Assembly: GCF_965661665.1 (NCBI RefSeq)
Contig: NZ_CBFIEO010000006.1
Coordinates: 80,397-144,396 of the forward strand
Length of the DNA stretch: 64,000 bases
DNA from: Cognatiyoonia sp965661665
GTDB lineage: Bacteria; Pseudomonadota; Alphaproteobacteria; Rhodobacterales; Rhodobacteraceae
Direction of reading: 5' to 3'
The notes under the pieces were generated by a model, which made no database searches, was not told where the DNA came from, and saw only the letters and a list, made by a program, of their open reading frames with translations. How positions within the stretch are numbered: the stretch's first letter is position 1; each line of letters opens with the position of its first letter. The position numbers were made by a program, and so were the translations under genes. This document shows, in pieces, positions 54,528-63,903 of this stretch.

Positions 54528-54551
54528 GGTGGGTCGGTTAGGTTTCCCACC
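54528..54551 (-). other. Hairpin in the small minus-strand transcript
   Basis: GGTGGG (54528-54533) pairs with CCCACC (54546-54551) with a 12-base loop. It lies between the micro-ORF and the terminator, so the transcript is structured beyond the terminator itself. Confidence 0.5.
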
Positions 54552-54578
54552 TTATGGTGTTTTCAACCAAGGACTGCC

Positions 54579-54635
54579 TCAGTTGCAAACCTCATAAGTT
54601 GTCCCGACTGCCTTCTCCAATACGTCATGATGCAC
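54579..54635 (-). CDS. Possible 18-residue micro-ORF with a full-length Shine-Dalgarno
   Basis: GTG at 54635 opens MHHDVLEKAVGTTYEVCN and stops with TGA at 54579. Immediately upstream, GAAAGGAGGTGATCCA (54636-54651 on the minus strand) complements the whole 3' tail of 16S rRNA as it is known in bacteria, far longer than normal ribosome sites in this window. An overlapping 21-codon frame from ATG 54626 is the alternative. Downstream come a hairpin and a terminator, so this looks like an independent small transcript, not an upstream leader of arfB. Confidence 0.4.
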   Translation of the reverse strand: MHHDVLEKAVGTTYEVCN

Positions 54636-54723
54636 TGGATCACCTCCTTTCAAATGTTTCGCCTGAAAAGAAGGTTGGCATAGATTTTTTCTAAATCAAG
54701 AGGTTTATTACTACATCTCGCGG

Positions 54724-55353
54724 TTATGTGGCCGGTTGTGTAATTCGCCCAACAATGATGCGGAACGGGATCAGCGCGATCAAAGCGACAGCAATTTTCA
54801 CGCCCCAGTCTGCGATAGCCAGCGTGACCCACAGCGGCGCTTCAGGCCCTGTGTTGAAGAACGGCACAGCATCCTGCGCCCACATCACCTGTTCCGTGGC
54901 TCCAGCGCTGAAACCATTGAAGAAGCTGGAGAAGGCGAGGCTGAAGAAAATGAAGGTATCCACAATAGAGCCAAAGAAAGTCGACACCAAAGGCGCGGTG
55001 AACCACTTCCCATCGCGCAGCCGATCAAAGATCGAAACATCCAAGAGCTGGGCCACAAGGAATGCAGTCGCGGAACCGATGGCCACGCGGATCGGCACAG
55101 CTGGACCAAATTCAAGCTGGATTTGGGAGCCAATGAGCGAGCAGATGATCCCAACGATGAGACCTGCAAACACGACCTTTCGCGCGGGCCCGACACCGTA
55201 GACGCGGTTCATCAAATCGGTGATGAGGAAGGTGAGCGGGTAGATGAACGCGCCCCATGTGAGCAGACCATCAAGGATCAGGAATTGCACAAGAATGTTG
55301 GAGGCGACCACGATGGCGGCCATGGCGATTACGCCGGGAAGGATACGTGTCAT
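54724..55353 (-). CDS. yhhQ: Queuosine precursor transporter (YhhQ/VUT family)
   Basis: A 209-residue six-helix membrane protein of the VUT_1 family. Typical segments are LLTWGAFIYPLTFLITDLMN at the N-terminal half and WFTAPLVSTFFGSIVDTFIFF in the middle. It imports preQ0/preQ1 for tRNA queuosine. The start at 55353 (MTRILPGVIAMAA) follows GGAAAACTC; a longer start adds 16 residues of leader. No preQ1 riboswitch was recognised upstream. Confidence 0.9.
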   Translation of the reverse strand: MTRILPGVIAMAAIVVASNILVQFLILDGLLTWGAFIYPLTFLITDLMNRVYGVGPARKVVFAGLIVGIICSLIGSQIQLEFGPAVPIRVAIGSATAFLVAQLLDVSIFDRLRDGKWFTAPLVSTFFGSIVDTFIFFSLAFSSFFNGFSAGATEQVMWAQDAVPFFNTGPEAPLWVTLAIADWGVKIAVALIALIPFRIIVGRITQPAT

Positions 55354-55431
55354 TTGAGTTTTCCGTTTTGACAAGGGTGCGGCACTTGATCTGCGCACCA
55401 TGCGCGGACGAGGGCATGTACCGCCGCTGGC

Positions 55432-56292
55432 CTAGTCAGTCAAACGATATTCAACGATTTCGGTTTGCTGGAACCATTTGAAGTTGTCGTCAGCGATCAT
55501 GATGAAACGGATAGCACCTTCGTCGTCTTCCCAGACGGCGATGCCTTCAAGATTGTCATGCGTTGCAGTGGCCGTTTCTAATAGGGTTTCTTCCTCACCC
55601 GTGTTGAGGTCGAACCGACGCACGCGGGTTCTAAAGCCAATGCCCGTAAAATCTCGTTCCAACAAATAGAGCTGATCATTGGGCCCAAAGTCTGCTCCAA
55701 CGGGGAGGAATTTGCCGCGGCGCGGAATCTCGGTCGCCTTGGTCCACATGACGCCCTCAAGTCGGTAGACAGGAAACGGTCGGGTCAAGCGGCCTGAGCG
55801 TTCCGGCAATGTATAGATCGCGCCCGTGCTGTCGATGGCGAGAGCTTCCATTCCGGAGTTCTTTTGAAAGGTGGAAAACTCCGGATGATTTGGTGGGCGG
55901 GTCGCACGGATTAGGTCGCGCGCGTAGATGCTGACTTTTGGATGCTCACCTTCAAAAGAGACGTACACACGGCCGGTCGGTCCGATGGCAAGGCCTTCGC
56001 TATCATTCCCACCGTTCTGAAGTGGATTTGTCCAGATGTCTGTAAGTGGGATAAATGGCCCGCTGTCAACGCCAACGATTACGTCGCCATCGCGAAGGAG
56101 CGTGCCACGAACGATGAAACCTTTGTCATTTATTGCGGTGAAAGTGATACCGTCCCGTGCCACCTCAAGGCCCGATATGCCGCCAAAGTTTGGGTCATCA
56201 TTGAACCAGACATGCCGCGTGACCAATTTCACGTCAGCGAGTATCGGCGCTCCTCCAAAGAGGGCGAGGAAAATTGAGATGAGACGCAGCAT
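55432..56292 (-). CDS. Secreted phytase-like esterase (esterase-like activity of phytase family)
   Basis: A roughly 286-residue secreted protein with a signal peptide (MLRLISIFLALFGGAPILA) and beta-propeller-like repeats (NFGGISGLEVARDGITFTAI, GLAIGPTGRVYVSFEGEHP, GMEALAIDSTGAIYTLPE). The family is DUF4915/phytase-esterase-like; the substrate is unknown. Its ATG overlaps the mepA stop in TGATG, so it is translationally coupled to the murein endopeptidase. Confidence 0.85.
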   Translation of the reverse strand: MLRLISIFLALFGGAPILADVKLVTRHVWFNDDPNFGGISGLEVARDGITFTAINDKGFIVRGTLLRDGDVIVGVDSGPFIPLTDIWTNPLQNGGNDSEGLAIGPTGRVYVSFEGEHPKVSIYARDLIRATRPPNHPEFSTFQKNSGMEALAIDSTGAIYTLPERSGRLTRPFPVYRLEGVMWTKATEIPRRGKFLPVGADFGPNDQLYLLERDFTGIGFRTRVRRFDLNTGEEETLLETATATHDNLEGIAVWEDDEGAIRFIMIADDNFKWFQQTEIVEYRLTD

Positions 56293-57188
56293 CAGTTGGA
56301 CGACAGCACTCCGCTGCATTGGCTTGGGAGTTGCGCCATCGTGATCGGTCCGCGTGGCAGGCGTGGGTTTGGATTGGGTGGTGGCGGGTTCAGAATGCGG
56401 TCGACCCAGCCCTGCGCATCGTCGCATCCATCGCCGGGTGGCGGTGGTGCTTGATTGGTGCAATTTGCGTCACCTTCTGGACAGTTCAGCCGGACATGAA
56501 AATGGTAGTGATGCCCCCACCAAGGCCGGATTTTATTGAGCCATGATCGGTCGCCGGTGGCAGAATTGCACATAGCAACTTTGGCTCCAGGAAATATAAA
56601 GATACGGGCCACACGCGGATCGGAGGCGGCGGCTTTCAAGATGACTTCGTGCTGCGGCGTCCAATTGCTGTTGGTGTAGGCCCCCTGAGCGCGGCGCATC
56701 GAAATGGACGAGATGTTCTCGCGTTCTTCCCGCGTCAAGTTCAACCGATCGGGTGGCAGCATCCAGATATCTGCGTCCAGACCGATTTGGTGGCTGGCAT
56801 GGCCAGACAGCATCGGTCCGCCGCGTGGTTGGCTGAGATCGCCGACATAGAGCCCTTCCCACCCCGGTTGGGTGGCCGCAAAGCGGCTGAGGTCTTTGAC
56901 GTAATCGACAAGCGCGGGCTGGCCCCAGTTTCGGTTCCGCGACAGCCGCATGGCTTGCCACGTGGGGCCGGTCTCAGCGAGCTCAACGCCGCCAGCCTGG
57001 CAGCCGCGGGCATAACCGCCGATGGCGTTTGCGCTTTGCTGGCTTCCGCTGGATGCCGCGCCAAACAGGGTTTTGGCGACACGGGTGTCGCCGTTGTTGG
57101 CGGATTGGGCGCGGACGGTTGTTGTGGTGTCCCCCTTGCACGCGGCAAGGGAGATCAAGATCAGGATAACTGCTGCGAAGCGACCCAT
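56292..57188 (-). CDS. mepA: Penicillin-insensitive murein endopeptidase
   Basis: A roughly 298-residue lipoprotein. The start at 57188 gives MGRFAAVILILISLAACKGD with a lipobox LAAC. The LAS-fold zinc ligands are in SGHASHQIGLDADIWM and in HHYHFHVRL. It cleaves D-Ala-mDAP cross-links in peptidoglycan. It overlaps the MFS gene upstream by 28 bases and the esterase downstream by one base, so the three form one operon. Confidence 0.93.
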   Translation of the reverse strand: MGRFAAVILILISLAACKGDTTTTVRAQSANNGDTRVAKTLFGAASSGSQQSANAIGGYARGCQAGGVELAETGPTWQAMRLSRNRNWGQPALVDYVKDLSRFAATQPGWEGLYVGDLSQPRGGPMLSGHASHQIGLDADIWMLPPDRLNLTREERENISSISMRRAQGAYTNSNWTPQHEVILKAAASDPRVARIFIFPGAKVAMCNSATGDRSWLNKIRPWWGHHYHFHVRLNCPEGDANCTNQAPPPPGDGCDDAQGWVDRILNPPPPNPNPRLPRGPITMAQLPSQCSGVLSSN

Positions 57189-58555
57189 TCGTCCCTGTCT
57201 CCATCCTTGTTGACCCATACTAACAGGATGAGACCCAAGAGGAACAGGAAGATCAGCGGAAGATAGCCCAATTGCACGTTTCCGGTTGCCGCAGTAAAGA
57301 CACTGATCAACAGTGGCGCAAGGAACGCGGTCGCTTTGCCGGACAATGCAAACAGGCCGAAGGTTTCGGTTGGGCGGTCAGGATGGCCGTGGCGCACCAT
57401 GAGAGAGCGGGACGCTGCATAAAGTGCACCACCTGCGCCGCCGATAACGCAGCCCAGCGTGAAGAAGATGATATCCGGAAGGGCGGACCCTTCGGCCATA
57501 GGCACGCCGAACAGCGCGTCACGCGATAGGCTGACGGTAAAGATACAAACGACAATCAGAAGCAGGATGCAGAAGATGATGACCGGCTTCGGGCCAAAGC
57601 GACTGTCAAAGCGGCCACCTAAAAAAGTGAAAACCGCGGCGGAGATGATGGAGGCGATGGCAAATGGGCCAAGCTCCGCCACCGTCCAGCCAAGAACCAA
57701 TGTCGCGTAGACACCGCCGAAGGCATAGAGCGCGTTGAGCGCGTCACGATAAAACATGCCGCCGAGGAGGAACGTTGCCGTGCTCTTGCGTTTGCCAACC
57801 CGTTTCAACGTGGTCACGAGGTCGGAGACGACCTTGGACATCTTGGGCACTTGGCCTGTGTCCTCGGGGTTGTCTTTCACCCACATGAAAAATGGGATGA
57901 TGAAGAGGGCGTACCAGATCGCGATGAACGGCCCGACAAAACGTGTGCCCTCCCGCTGGTCCGCATCAAGGCCAAAGATGGGTTCAAGGCCAGCGATGGT
58001 GCGGCCGGAGTCGCCCATCTCTGCAAAGAAAACCAACATGATGATGACGCTTATCAGGCCACCCCAATACCCAAACGCGGCACCTGAGCCCGACACTTTA
58101 CCAACCTCCTCGTCCGTGCCCATGGAGGGTAGGTACGCATTGATGAAGTTCAACGCGGATTCAGCGGCGATGAAGCCTATGTAGAAGATCAAAAGGAAGA
58201 GATAGAGCGATGACGTGTCTGGCGTCATGAACCATAACGCGGCCGCTGCCACGATGTAGATTACAGAGAAGAGCGCGATCCAAGGTTGCTTCCGGCCCGT
58301 GTTGTCGGCAAAGGCACCGAGGAAAGGCGCGGTGAATGCGATCACGAGGCCCGCAACCGTCTGACCCATTGCCCAAACACTTTGAGATTGCGCACGTGCG
58401 GTTTCACCGTCAGCACCTTGTGACAGGAAGTAGTCCGTTGCGACAATCGCAAAGTAGGGGCCAAAGATAAATGTAAGCCCGAGCGTGTAATATGGCTGGC
58501 TGGCCCAATCGAAAGCCATCCATCCCCAAATGCGTCTCTTATGTGTTGGTCTCAT
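57161..58555 (-). CDS. MFS transporter of the UMF1/Atg22 family
   Basis: A 464-residue permease with about 12 helices. The N-terminal region IWGWMAFDWASQPYYTLGLT and the early acidic NTGRKQPWIALFSVIYIV loop match UMF1-type transporters. It is divergent from nothing on its 5' side except a thioesterase gene 64 bases away on the same strand. Substrate unknown. It overlaps mepA by 28 bases. Confidence 0.9.
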   Translation of the reverse strand: MRPTHKRRIWGWMAFDWASQPYYTLGLTFIFGPYFAIVATDYFLSQGADGETARAQSQSVWAMGQTVAGLVIAFTAPFLGAFADNTGRKQPWIALFSVIYIVAAAALWFMTPDTSSLYLFLLIFYIGFIAAESALNFINAYLPSMGTDEEVGKVSGSGAAFGYWGGLISVIIMLVFFAEMGDSGRTIAGLEPIFGLDADQREGTRFVGPFIAIWYALFIIPFFMWVKDNPEDTGQVPKMSKVVSDLVTTLKRVGKRKSTATFLLGGMFYRDALNALYAFGGVYATLVLGWTVAELGPFAIASIISAAVFTFLGGRFDSRFGPKPVIIFCILLLIVVCIFTVSLSRDALFGVPMAEGSALPDIIFFTLGCVIGGAGGALYAASRSLMVRHGHPDRPTETFGLFALSGKATAFLAPLLISVFTAATGNVQLGYLPLIFLFLLGLILLVWVNKDGDRDEWVASQQLS

Positions 58556-58619
58556 AACTGCCCCTCATCCCTCGCGGCAGTAGACAATGACATTTCACAT
58601 CGCGCAAGCGTTTCTGGGG

Positions 58620-59165
58620 TTACGCAGGGTTGGGGCCGACCTCTGGGGGCCAGATGCGTGTATCTTCGGCATCAATCCAGTTTTGGGCCCAGTCGGGCAG
58701 GACGGGTCGTTCGTCTGTGGGGCCCGCGGCCGTGAAAACACGGTCTGGAGCGACGATTCCGTTTTTGTCGGTGACGGCGGAGCGGTAGAGCGCTTGCGCC
58801 GCGCATTTGTCATCAACCCAGATCGTCTGGTCGAGGTAGAAGAACCGCTCATCCCAGCCGATGCAGCGGCTTTTGACGATAAACTTTTCGAAGGGCCGGA
58901 TGCGGCGGCGATACCGGACGGAGGCGCCCGCCATCGTGAGACCCCACTTGTTCTCTTTCAATGTGCGGAGAAGGTAGACCCGTTTGGCGAGAACTGTACG
59001 CCCCAGATCAAGGATCGTCAGGATGCGCCCGTTGTTCATCTCGATAAACATATCAATGTCTTGCGGCCAGCATCGGTGATGTGACACATGCACGCCCAAG
59101 ACAGGAAGTTCTGGGGCGTTGCGATGGACGAAGAATTCCTTGGCAAGACGGATGATCGGGTACAT
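58620..59165 (-). CDS. Acyl-CoA thioesterase (4HBT family)
   Basis: A 181-residue hotdog-fold protein resembling the YbgC/FcbC-type thioesterases. The motif DIDMFIEMNNGRILTILDLG carries the usual D/N residues of the active site after the first helix. It begins MYPIIRLAKEFFVHRNAPEL. It hydrolyses acyl-CoA; chain preference is unknown. Confidence 0.85.
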   Translation of the reverse strand: MYPIIRLAKEFFVHRNAPELPVLGVHVSHHRCWPQDIDMFIEMNNGRILTILDLGRTVLAKRVYLLRTLKENKWGLTMAGASVRYRRRIRPFEKFIVKSRCIGWDERFFYLDQTIWVDDKCAAQALYRSAVTDKNGIVAPDRVFTAAGPTDERPVLPDWAQNWIDAEDTRIWPPEVGPNPA

Positions 59166-59287
59166 TTCAGTCTCCTTTCGACCGAACCTATGTTGGTTGA
59201 CGTTAACGTCAATGTGTGACCTCGCGGCAGGGACTTGTTCTGACGGGTTTAAATCCCTAAGTCCCTCTGCAACGAACGGAGACTGTG

Positions 59288-59575
59288 ATGACGTCGATCT
59301 TTCAAATCCTTATGCTGCTGCTCGATGTGGCGAGCTTCTTCATTTTTGCGCATTTCATCATGAGCTGGCTCATTCAGTTTGAGGTGTTGAATGTCCGTCA
59401 GCCGCTTGTTGGCCAAATTTGGTATGGCCTGCAGCGTATCCTTGAGCCGATCTATCGTCCGATCCGAAACATCCTTCCCAACATGGGTGGAATCGATCTG
59501 ACGCCGTTGGTGGCCCTGATCGGGATTGAGATCATTCGCACCGTCTTGAAGAACAACGAGGCGTTCTTCTTCTAA
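59288..59575 (+). CDS. YggT family membrane protein
   Basis: A 95-residue protein with two hydrophobic stretches typical of YggT (FQILMLLLDVASFFIFAHFI and DLTPLVALIGIEIIRTVL) around the conserved ILEPIYRPIRNILPNMGGIDL. The start is ATG 59288, with GTG 59285 just before it. It functions in cell-envelope or osmotic processes in other bacteria, not proven here. Confidence 0.9.
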   Translation: MTSIFQILMLLLDVASFFIFAHFIMSWLIQFEVLNVRQPLVGQIWYGLQRILEPIYRPIRNILPNMGGIDLTPLVALIGIEIIRTVLKNNEAFFF

Positions 59576-59705
59576 ACCTTCGTTACCTTTCGGAAACAGA
59601 ACCGACTGAGGCGTGGCGCAAAAGCGGTTGTCGGCGTCGCGCTTGGGCTGATTGGGTGTGCCATTTATGCTTAGACTTTAGCGAAAATAGGCAGAGGTTG
59701 GTCAG

Positions 59706-62468
59706 ATGTCCGATAAAATCACCTTCACGCTGGATGGTAAAAAAGTTACCGCCGAACCCGGTCAGTCGATCTGGGAGGTGGCCAATGGGCGTGGTTTGGT
59801 CATTCCGCACCTCTGCCATAAGCCGACGCCGGGCTATAGGTCAGACGGCAACTGTCGCGCCTGTATGGTGGCGATTGAAGGGGAACGGACGCTGGCGGCT
59901 AGCTGTATCCGTGAGCCATCCGAAGGGATGGTTGTGACCACCAACCAGCCGCGCGAAGTGCAGGCTCGCAAGATGGTGATGGAATTGCTCGTTGCCGACC
60001 AGCCGGAGCAAGACGCCGCCCATGATAAGTCATCTCATCTGTGGGATATGGCGGAGGCGCAGGATGTCTCCGACAGCCGCTTCCCAGCGTTGAAGCAAGA
60101 AACCATTCCGCTTTTGGACAACAGCCATGTTGCGATGAGCGTGAACTTGGATGCGTGTATTCAATGTGGCCTTTGCGTGCGTGCCTGTCGCGAGGTGCAG
60201 GTCAACGACGTGATCGGCATGTCCGGTCGCGGGCACAATGCCTATCCAACATTCGATTTTGATGACCCAATGGGCGCGTCGACCTGTGTGGCCTGTGGCG
60301 AGTGTGTGCAAGCCTGCCCGACGGGTGCCTTGATGCCGTCGAGCGTCATGAACGAAAATCAGGTTGGTGATTTGGACGACTACGACCGCGAAGTTGAAAG
60401 CGTCTGTGCCTTCTGCGGCGTCGGGTGCCAAATTTCTATCAAGGTCAAAGACGACAAGGTGAAATATGTCGAGGGGATCAATGGCCCCGCGAACGAGGGG
60501 CGTTTGTGCGTCAAAGGGCGGTTTGGTTATGACTATATCCATCACCCACATCGCCTGACAAAGCCCCTGATCCGTCGCGACGATGCGCCAGACAAGGGGC
60601 TGAATGTCGACCCAGACAACTGGCAGGAGTTCTTCCGCGAGGCGACTTGGGACGAGGCGCTTGATTTTGCGGCCAAAGGGCTGAAAGGCCGTGGGCGTGA
60701 GGTTGCTGGTTTCGGTTCTGCCAAGTGTACGAACGAGGAAGCTTATCTTTTCCAAAAGTTCATCCGCCAAGGCTTTGGTCACAACAACGTTGATCACTGC
60801 ACGCGGCTTTGCCATGCATCATCTGTTGCGGCGCTGATTGAAAACGTAGGCTCCGGTGCTGTGACCGCGACCTTCAATGAGATCGAGAATGCGGATGTCG
60901 CCATCGTTATTGGCGCCAACCCGTTGGAGAACCATCCGGTCGCGGCGACCTATTTCAAGCAGTTCACCAAGCGTGGTGGCAAGCTCATCGTCATGGATCC
61001 GCGCTCCCAAGGCTTGAAGCGGTTTGCGGAGCACATGCTGCCGTTCAAGCCGGGGACGGACGTGTCGCTGTTGAACGCGATCATGCATGTGATCGTGGAG
61101 GAGAAGTTGTATGATCAGCAGTACATCGAAGCCTTCACTGAGAACTGGGACGCTGAAAAAGAGCACCTAAAGAAGTTCTCCCCCGAAAAGATGGAAGAGC
61201 TGTGCGGGATCGACGCGGCAACTATTCGTGCTGTGGCACGGGACTTTGCGACCGCAAAGGCCGGCATGATCTTTTGGGGCATGGGGGTGAGCCAACATGT
61301 CCACGGGACGGACAACTCACGCTGCCTGATTTCGCTGGCGTTAATGTGCGGCCATGTCGGGCGTCCCGGCACAGGTCTGCATCCGTTGCGCGGTCAGAAC
61401 AATGTGCAGGGTGCATCGGATGCGGGGCTCATTCCGATGTTCTTGCCAGACTATCAGACTGTAACCGATGACGGTGTCCGTTCTGCTTTCACTGATGTGT
61501 GGCAGTCTGGCGATTTCAGCAATGAAAAGGGCCTGACCGTGACGGAGATCATGGACGCGGTTCATGAGGACAAGATCAAGGCGATGTATATCTTGGGCGA
61601 AAACCCAGCGATGTCTGACCCTGATGTGGAGCATGCGCGCGATGCGCTGGCTAAGCTGGACCACCTTGTGGTGCAGGACATCTTTATCACCGAAACCGCG
61701 AACTACGCTGATGTGATCCTCCCAGCCTCCGCCCTTTATGAAAAGAGTGGGACGGTGTCGAACACCAACCGCACCGTGCAGATGCTGCGCCAAGCCGTAC
61801 CGCCGCCCGGTGAGGCGATGGAAGATTGGCGGATCGAGGTTGAGCTGGCCAAGCGCTGCGGGTTGCCGTGGACGTACACGCATCCAAGCGAAGTCTTTGC
61901 CGAAATGGCGATTAATATGCGCAGTCTCGACAACATCACGTGGGAGCGGTTGGAAAAGACAGCGGTGACATACCCCTCGCTGTCGCCAGAGGATCCTGGT
62001 CAAAGCGTTGTGTTTGGCGATGCCTTCCCACGCGCAGAAGGGCGGGCGAGGTTCACACCTGCCGAAGTGATCCCGCCGGATGATCTGCCGACGCCAGATT
62101 ACCCTATGGTTCTGACCACGGGTCGTCAGTTAGAGCATTGGCACACTGGGTCCATGACGCGCCGCGCGTCTGTATTGGATGCGGTTGAGCCGGAGGCAAA
62201 CTGTTCTTTGCATCCGTCAACGCTTCGCCGCTTGGACGTGGCACCGGGTGAGATGGTGACGCTGACCACCAAGCGCGGGTCGATCACAATCATGGCGCGG
62301 GAAGATCGGGCGGTGTCACCAGATATGGTTTTCTTGCCATTTGCCTTTGTTGAAGCGGCGGCAAACGTTCTGACGAATCCAGCGATTGACCCCTATGGGA
62401 AGATTCCAGAGTTTAAGTACTCGGCAGTCCGGGTTGAGAAGGCGACCGCCTCCGTCGCTGCGGAATGA
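59706..62468 (+). CDS. fdhA: Formate dehydrogenase alpha subunit (molybdenum/tungsten)
   Basis: A 920-residue subunit. The N-terminus is a [2Fe-2S] ferredoxin domain (LCHKPTPGYRSDGNCRACMV). Next come two [4Fe-4S] ferredoxin motifs (CIQCGLCVRACREV and CVACGECVQACPTG), then the [4Fe-4S] of the Mo domain (CAFCGVGCQISIKV). The catalytic pocket shows VDHCTRLCHASSVA, with a cysteine where some homologues have selenocysteine, and the rest is the bis-MGD binding domain with LGENPAMSDPDVEH. It oxidises formate to CO2. No beta, gamma or chaperone subunit genes are nearby, so it would rely on distant partners. Confidence 0.93.
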   Translation: MSDKITFTLDGKKVTAEPGQSIWEVANGRGLVIPHLCHKPTPGYRSDGNCRACMVAIEGERTLAASCIREPSEGMVVTTNQPREVQARKMVMELLVADQPEQDAAHDKSSHLWDMAEAQDVSDSRFPALKQETIPLLDNSHVAMSVNLDACIQCGLCVRACREVQVNDVIGMSGRGHNAYPTFDFDDPMGASTCVACGECVQACPTGALMPSSVMNENQVGDLDDYDREVESVCAFCGVGCQISIKVKDDKVKYVEGINGPANEGRLCVKGRFGYDYIHHPHRLTKPLIRRDDAPDKGLNVDPDNWQEFFREATWDEALDFAAKGLKGRGREVAGFGSAKCTNEEAYLFQKFIRQGFGHNNVDHCTRLCHASSVAALIENVGSGAVTATFNEIENADVAIVIGANPLENHPVAATYFKQFTKRGGKLIVMDPRSQGLKRFAEHMLPFKPGTDVSLLNAIMHVIVEEKLYDQQYIEAFTENWDAEKEHLKKFSPEKMEELCGIDAATIRAVARDFATAKAGMIFWGMGVSQHVHGTDNSRCLISLALMCGHVGRPGTGLHPLRGQNNVQGASDAGLIPMFLPDYQTVTDDGVRSAFTDVWQSGDFSNEKGLTVTEIMDAVHEDKIKAMYILGENPAMSDPDVEHARDALAKLDHLVVQDIFITETANYADVILPASALYEKSGTVSNTNRTVQMLRQAVPPPGEAMEDWRIEVELAKRCGLPWTYTHPSEVFAEMAINMRSLDNITWERLEKTAVTYPSLSPEDPGQSVVFGDAFPRAEGRARFTPAEVIPPDDLPTPDYPMVLTTGRQLEHWHTGSMTRRASVLDAVEPEANCSLHPSTLRRLDVAPGEMVTLTTKRGSITIMAREDRAVSPDMVFLPFAFVEAAANVLTNPAIDPYGKIPEFKYSAVRVEKATASVAAE

Positions 62469-62487
62469 TTTCAATCAAAAGATTAGG

Positions 62488-62512
62488 AAGGCCCGGTCAC
62501 TGACCGGGCCTT
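62488..62512. terminator. Bidirectional terminator between fdhA and a convergent gene
   Basis: AAGGCCCGG (62488-62496) pairs with CCGGGCCTT (62504-62512), extendable by internal pairs, with TTTT following on the plus strand and TTCC/TAATC on the minus. It ends both fdhA and the convergent PPC-repeat gene at 62530. Confidence 0.85.
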
Positions 62513-62529
62513 TTGTGTTATTTTCAGGC

Positions 62530-63744
62530 TTATTTGGCGGGCACCCAACGCTCTAGGCCGATACGGACGAAGCTTTGCGTGTCATCAGTCACTTCCCGCA
62601 GGCCAATGAAATAAGTGCCTGCATTCACGCGGGCGGCGACTTGCGCGTCGTAGCTGTCGCCGTGGTCATCGTTGAGCGCAACAAGACGGCCAAAGTCGTC
62701 GAAGATGGACACGAAGGGATCTCCCTGACCGACGACAGAGATGGCTTCGATCAATAGCAGACCGGACTCGGCCACATCTACCGAATACCACGTGGCAGTG
62801 TTGGATAACTGCGCATCGAGGCGGAGGCGTGTTGATAGTGCACCAAGGTCGGCGATCGGGACACTGCCGTCGAGCGGTGGCGCGGCTTCTGCGCTGTCGA
62901 CCAATACCATGAGTGCGGCGACCGGATCGTATTCGCCGATCGACACTTCGATCGGGAGCGATGTGTCATTCAACGCGCTGACGGAGACACAGTAATTGCC
63001 CGCTGGCAGCCCTTCTGTGATATCGATTTGAGAGTTCAACCCATCGAAGTCATCGTTTTCGTCGATGTAGGAATCTTCTGCATCGTAGAGTGTGATGACG
63101 GGATCGGCATCCTCGTTATCCGCCTTAATAGTGAGTGGCATTGAAGAGGTGAGTGTGAAGCGGAGGTTTGGCGCGTCATCGACAGACGCCAGATTGGTGA
63201 GCCCGTCCGCGCCAACAACGCCGATATCGAGGGCATTGGCGCAGGACGTGAATTCGCCGCCTTGCGTTGATGTGGCTTCAATCCCTTCGGTCAGCGGTTC
63301 TTGATCATTGCGTCCTATGCGGACAAATGCGGTCATTGGCGCGCGGTCAAAGCTGGTGGTGGAGACGCAATAGGTGCCTGCATCAAGGTTCACCTCAGCC
63401 CGCGACGCGCCATTTCCGCCGGAGTCGTCATCCGACAGAACGAAATTACCCGCTTCATTGTAAATCTCGATGATCGGGTCGCCTGACCCGCGGCCTTGCG
63501 CTTCGATTCTCACATCGCCCCGAGCAGACAGGGTGAAGAGAGAGATATATTCGCTGCCCCCAAGGACCAGCGCCATCTGTTCGCGGTAGGTGTTGCTGGT
63601 GGAAATGTCGGATGCCCCTTCGGACCCACCGATCCAAATGCCGTCTGATCCGACGCCGCTGCACATGCCCTGAGCGACAGTCGGTGCTGCTAATGCGGAA
63701 AGTGCGAAAGCAAGTGTGGTGCTTTTGAAATAAGCGGTGCGCAT
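62530..63744 (-). CDS. Secreted protein with PPC-type beta repeats
   Basis: A 404-residue secreted protein with a signal peptide (MRTAYFKSTTLAFALSALAA). It contains three repeats of a roughly 110-residue beta domain resembling the bacterial pre-peptidase C-terminal domain: each has a DPxIxIYDxxGxxxxxDDD-like stretch (EIYNEAGNFVLSDDDSGGN, LYDAEDSYIDENDDFDG and SIFDDFGRLVALNDDHGDS) followed by AGTYCVS/AGNYCVS/AGTYFIG. Such repeats occur in DVUA0089-type proteins; the function is unknown. Confidence 0.82.
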   Translation of the reverse strand: MRTAYFKSTTLAFALSALAAPTVAQGMCSGVGSDGIWIGGSEGASDISTSNTYREQMALVLGGSEYISLFTLSARGDVRIEAQGRGSGDPIIEIYNEAGNFVLSDDDSGGNGASRAEVNLDAGTYCVSTTSFDRAPMTAFVRIGRNDQEPLTEGIEATSTQGGEFTSCANALDIGVVGADGLTNLASVDDAPNLRFTLTSSMPLTIKADNEDADPVITLYDAEDSYIDENDDFDGLNSQIDITEGLPAGNYCVSVSALNDTSLPIEVSIGEYDPVAALMVLVDSAEAAPPLDGSVPIADLGALSTRLRLDAQLSNTATWYSVDVAESGLLLIEAISVVGQGDPFVSIFDDFGRLVALNDDHGDSYDAQVAARVNAGTYFIGLREVTDDTQSFVRIGLERWVPAK

Positions 63745-63857
63745 GGGACTACCTTTCCTTATCTTCAGTCGGGATCAGTATAGGCGGAATAGCTTGCGCG
63801 TTTCTATAGCTGTGGCGGATTTCTTCTTCGATTGATCATGAGGGATCACGCAAATGA

Positions 63858-63883
63858 AAAGGGGCCGCAGTTGCGACCCCTTT
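63858..63883 (-). terminator. Terminator of rpmJ
   Basis: AAAGGGG (63858-63864) pairs with CCCCTTT (63877-63883) and is followed on the minus strand by TTTTCATTT. It sits 21 bases after the stop of rpmJ. Confidence 0.8.
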
Positions 63884-63903
63884 CAGAATCTCTTTTCTTT
63901 GGT

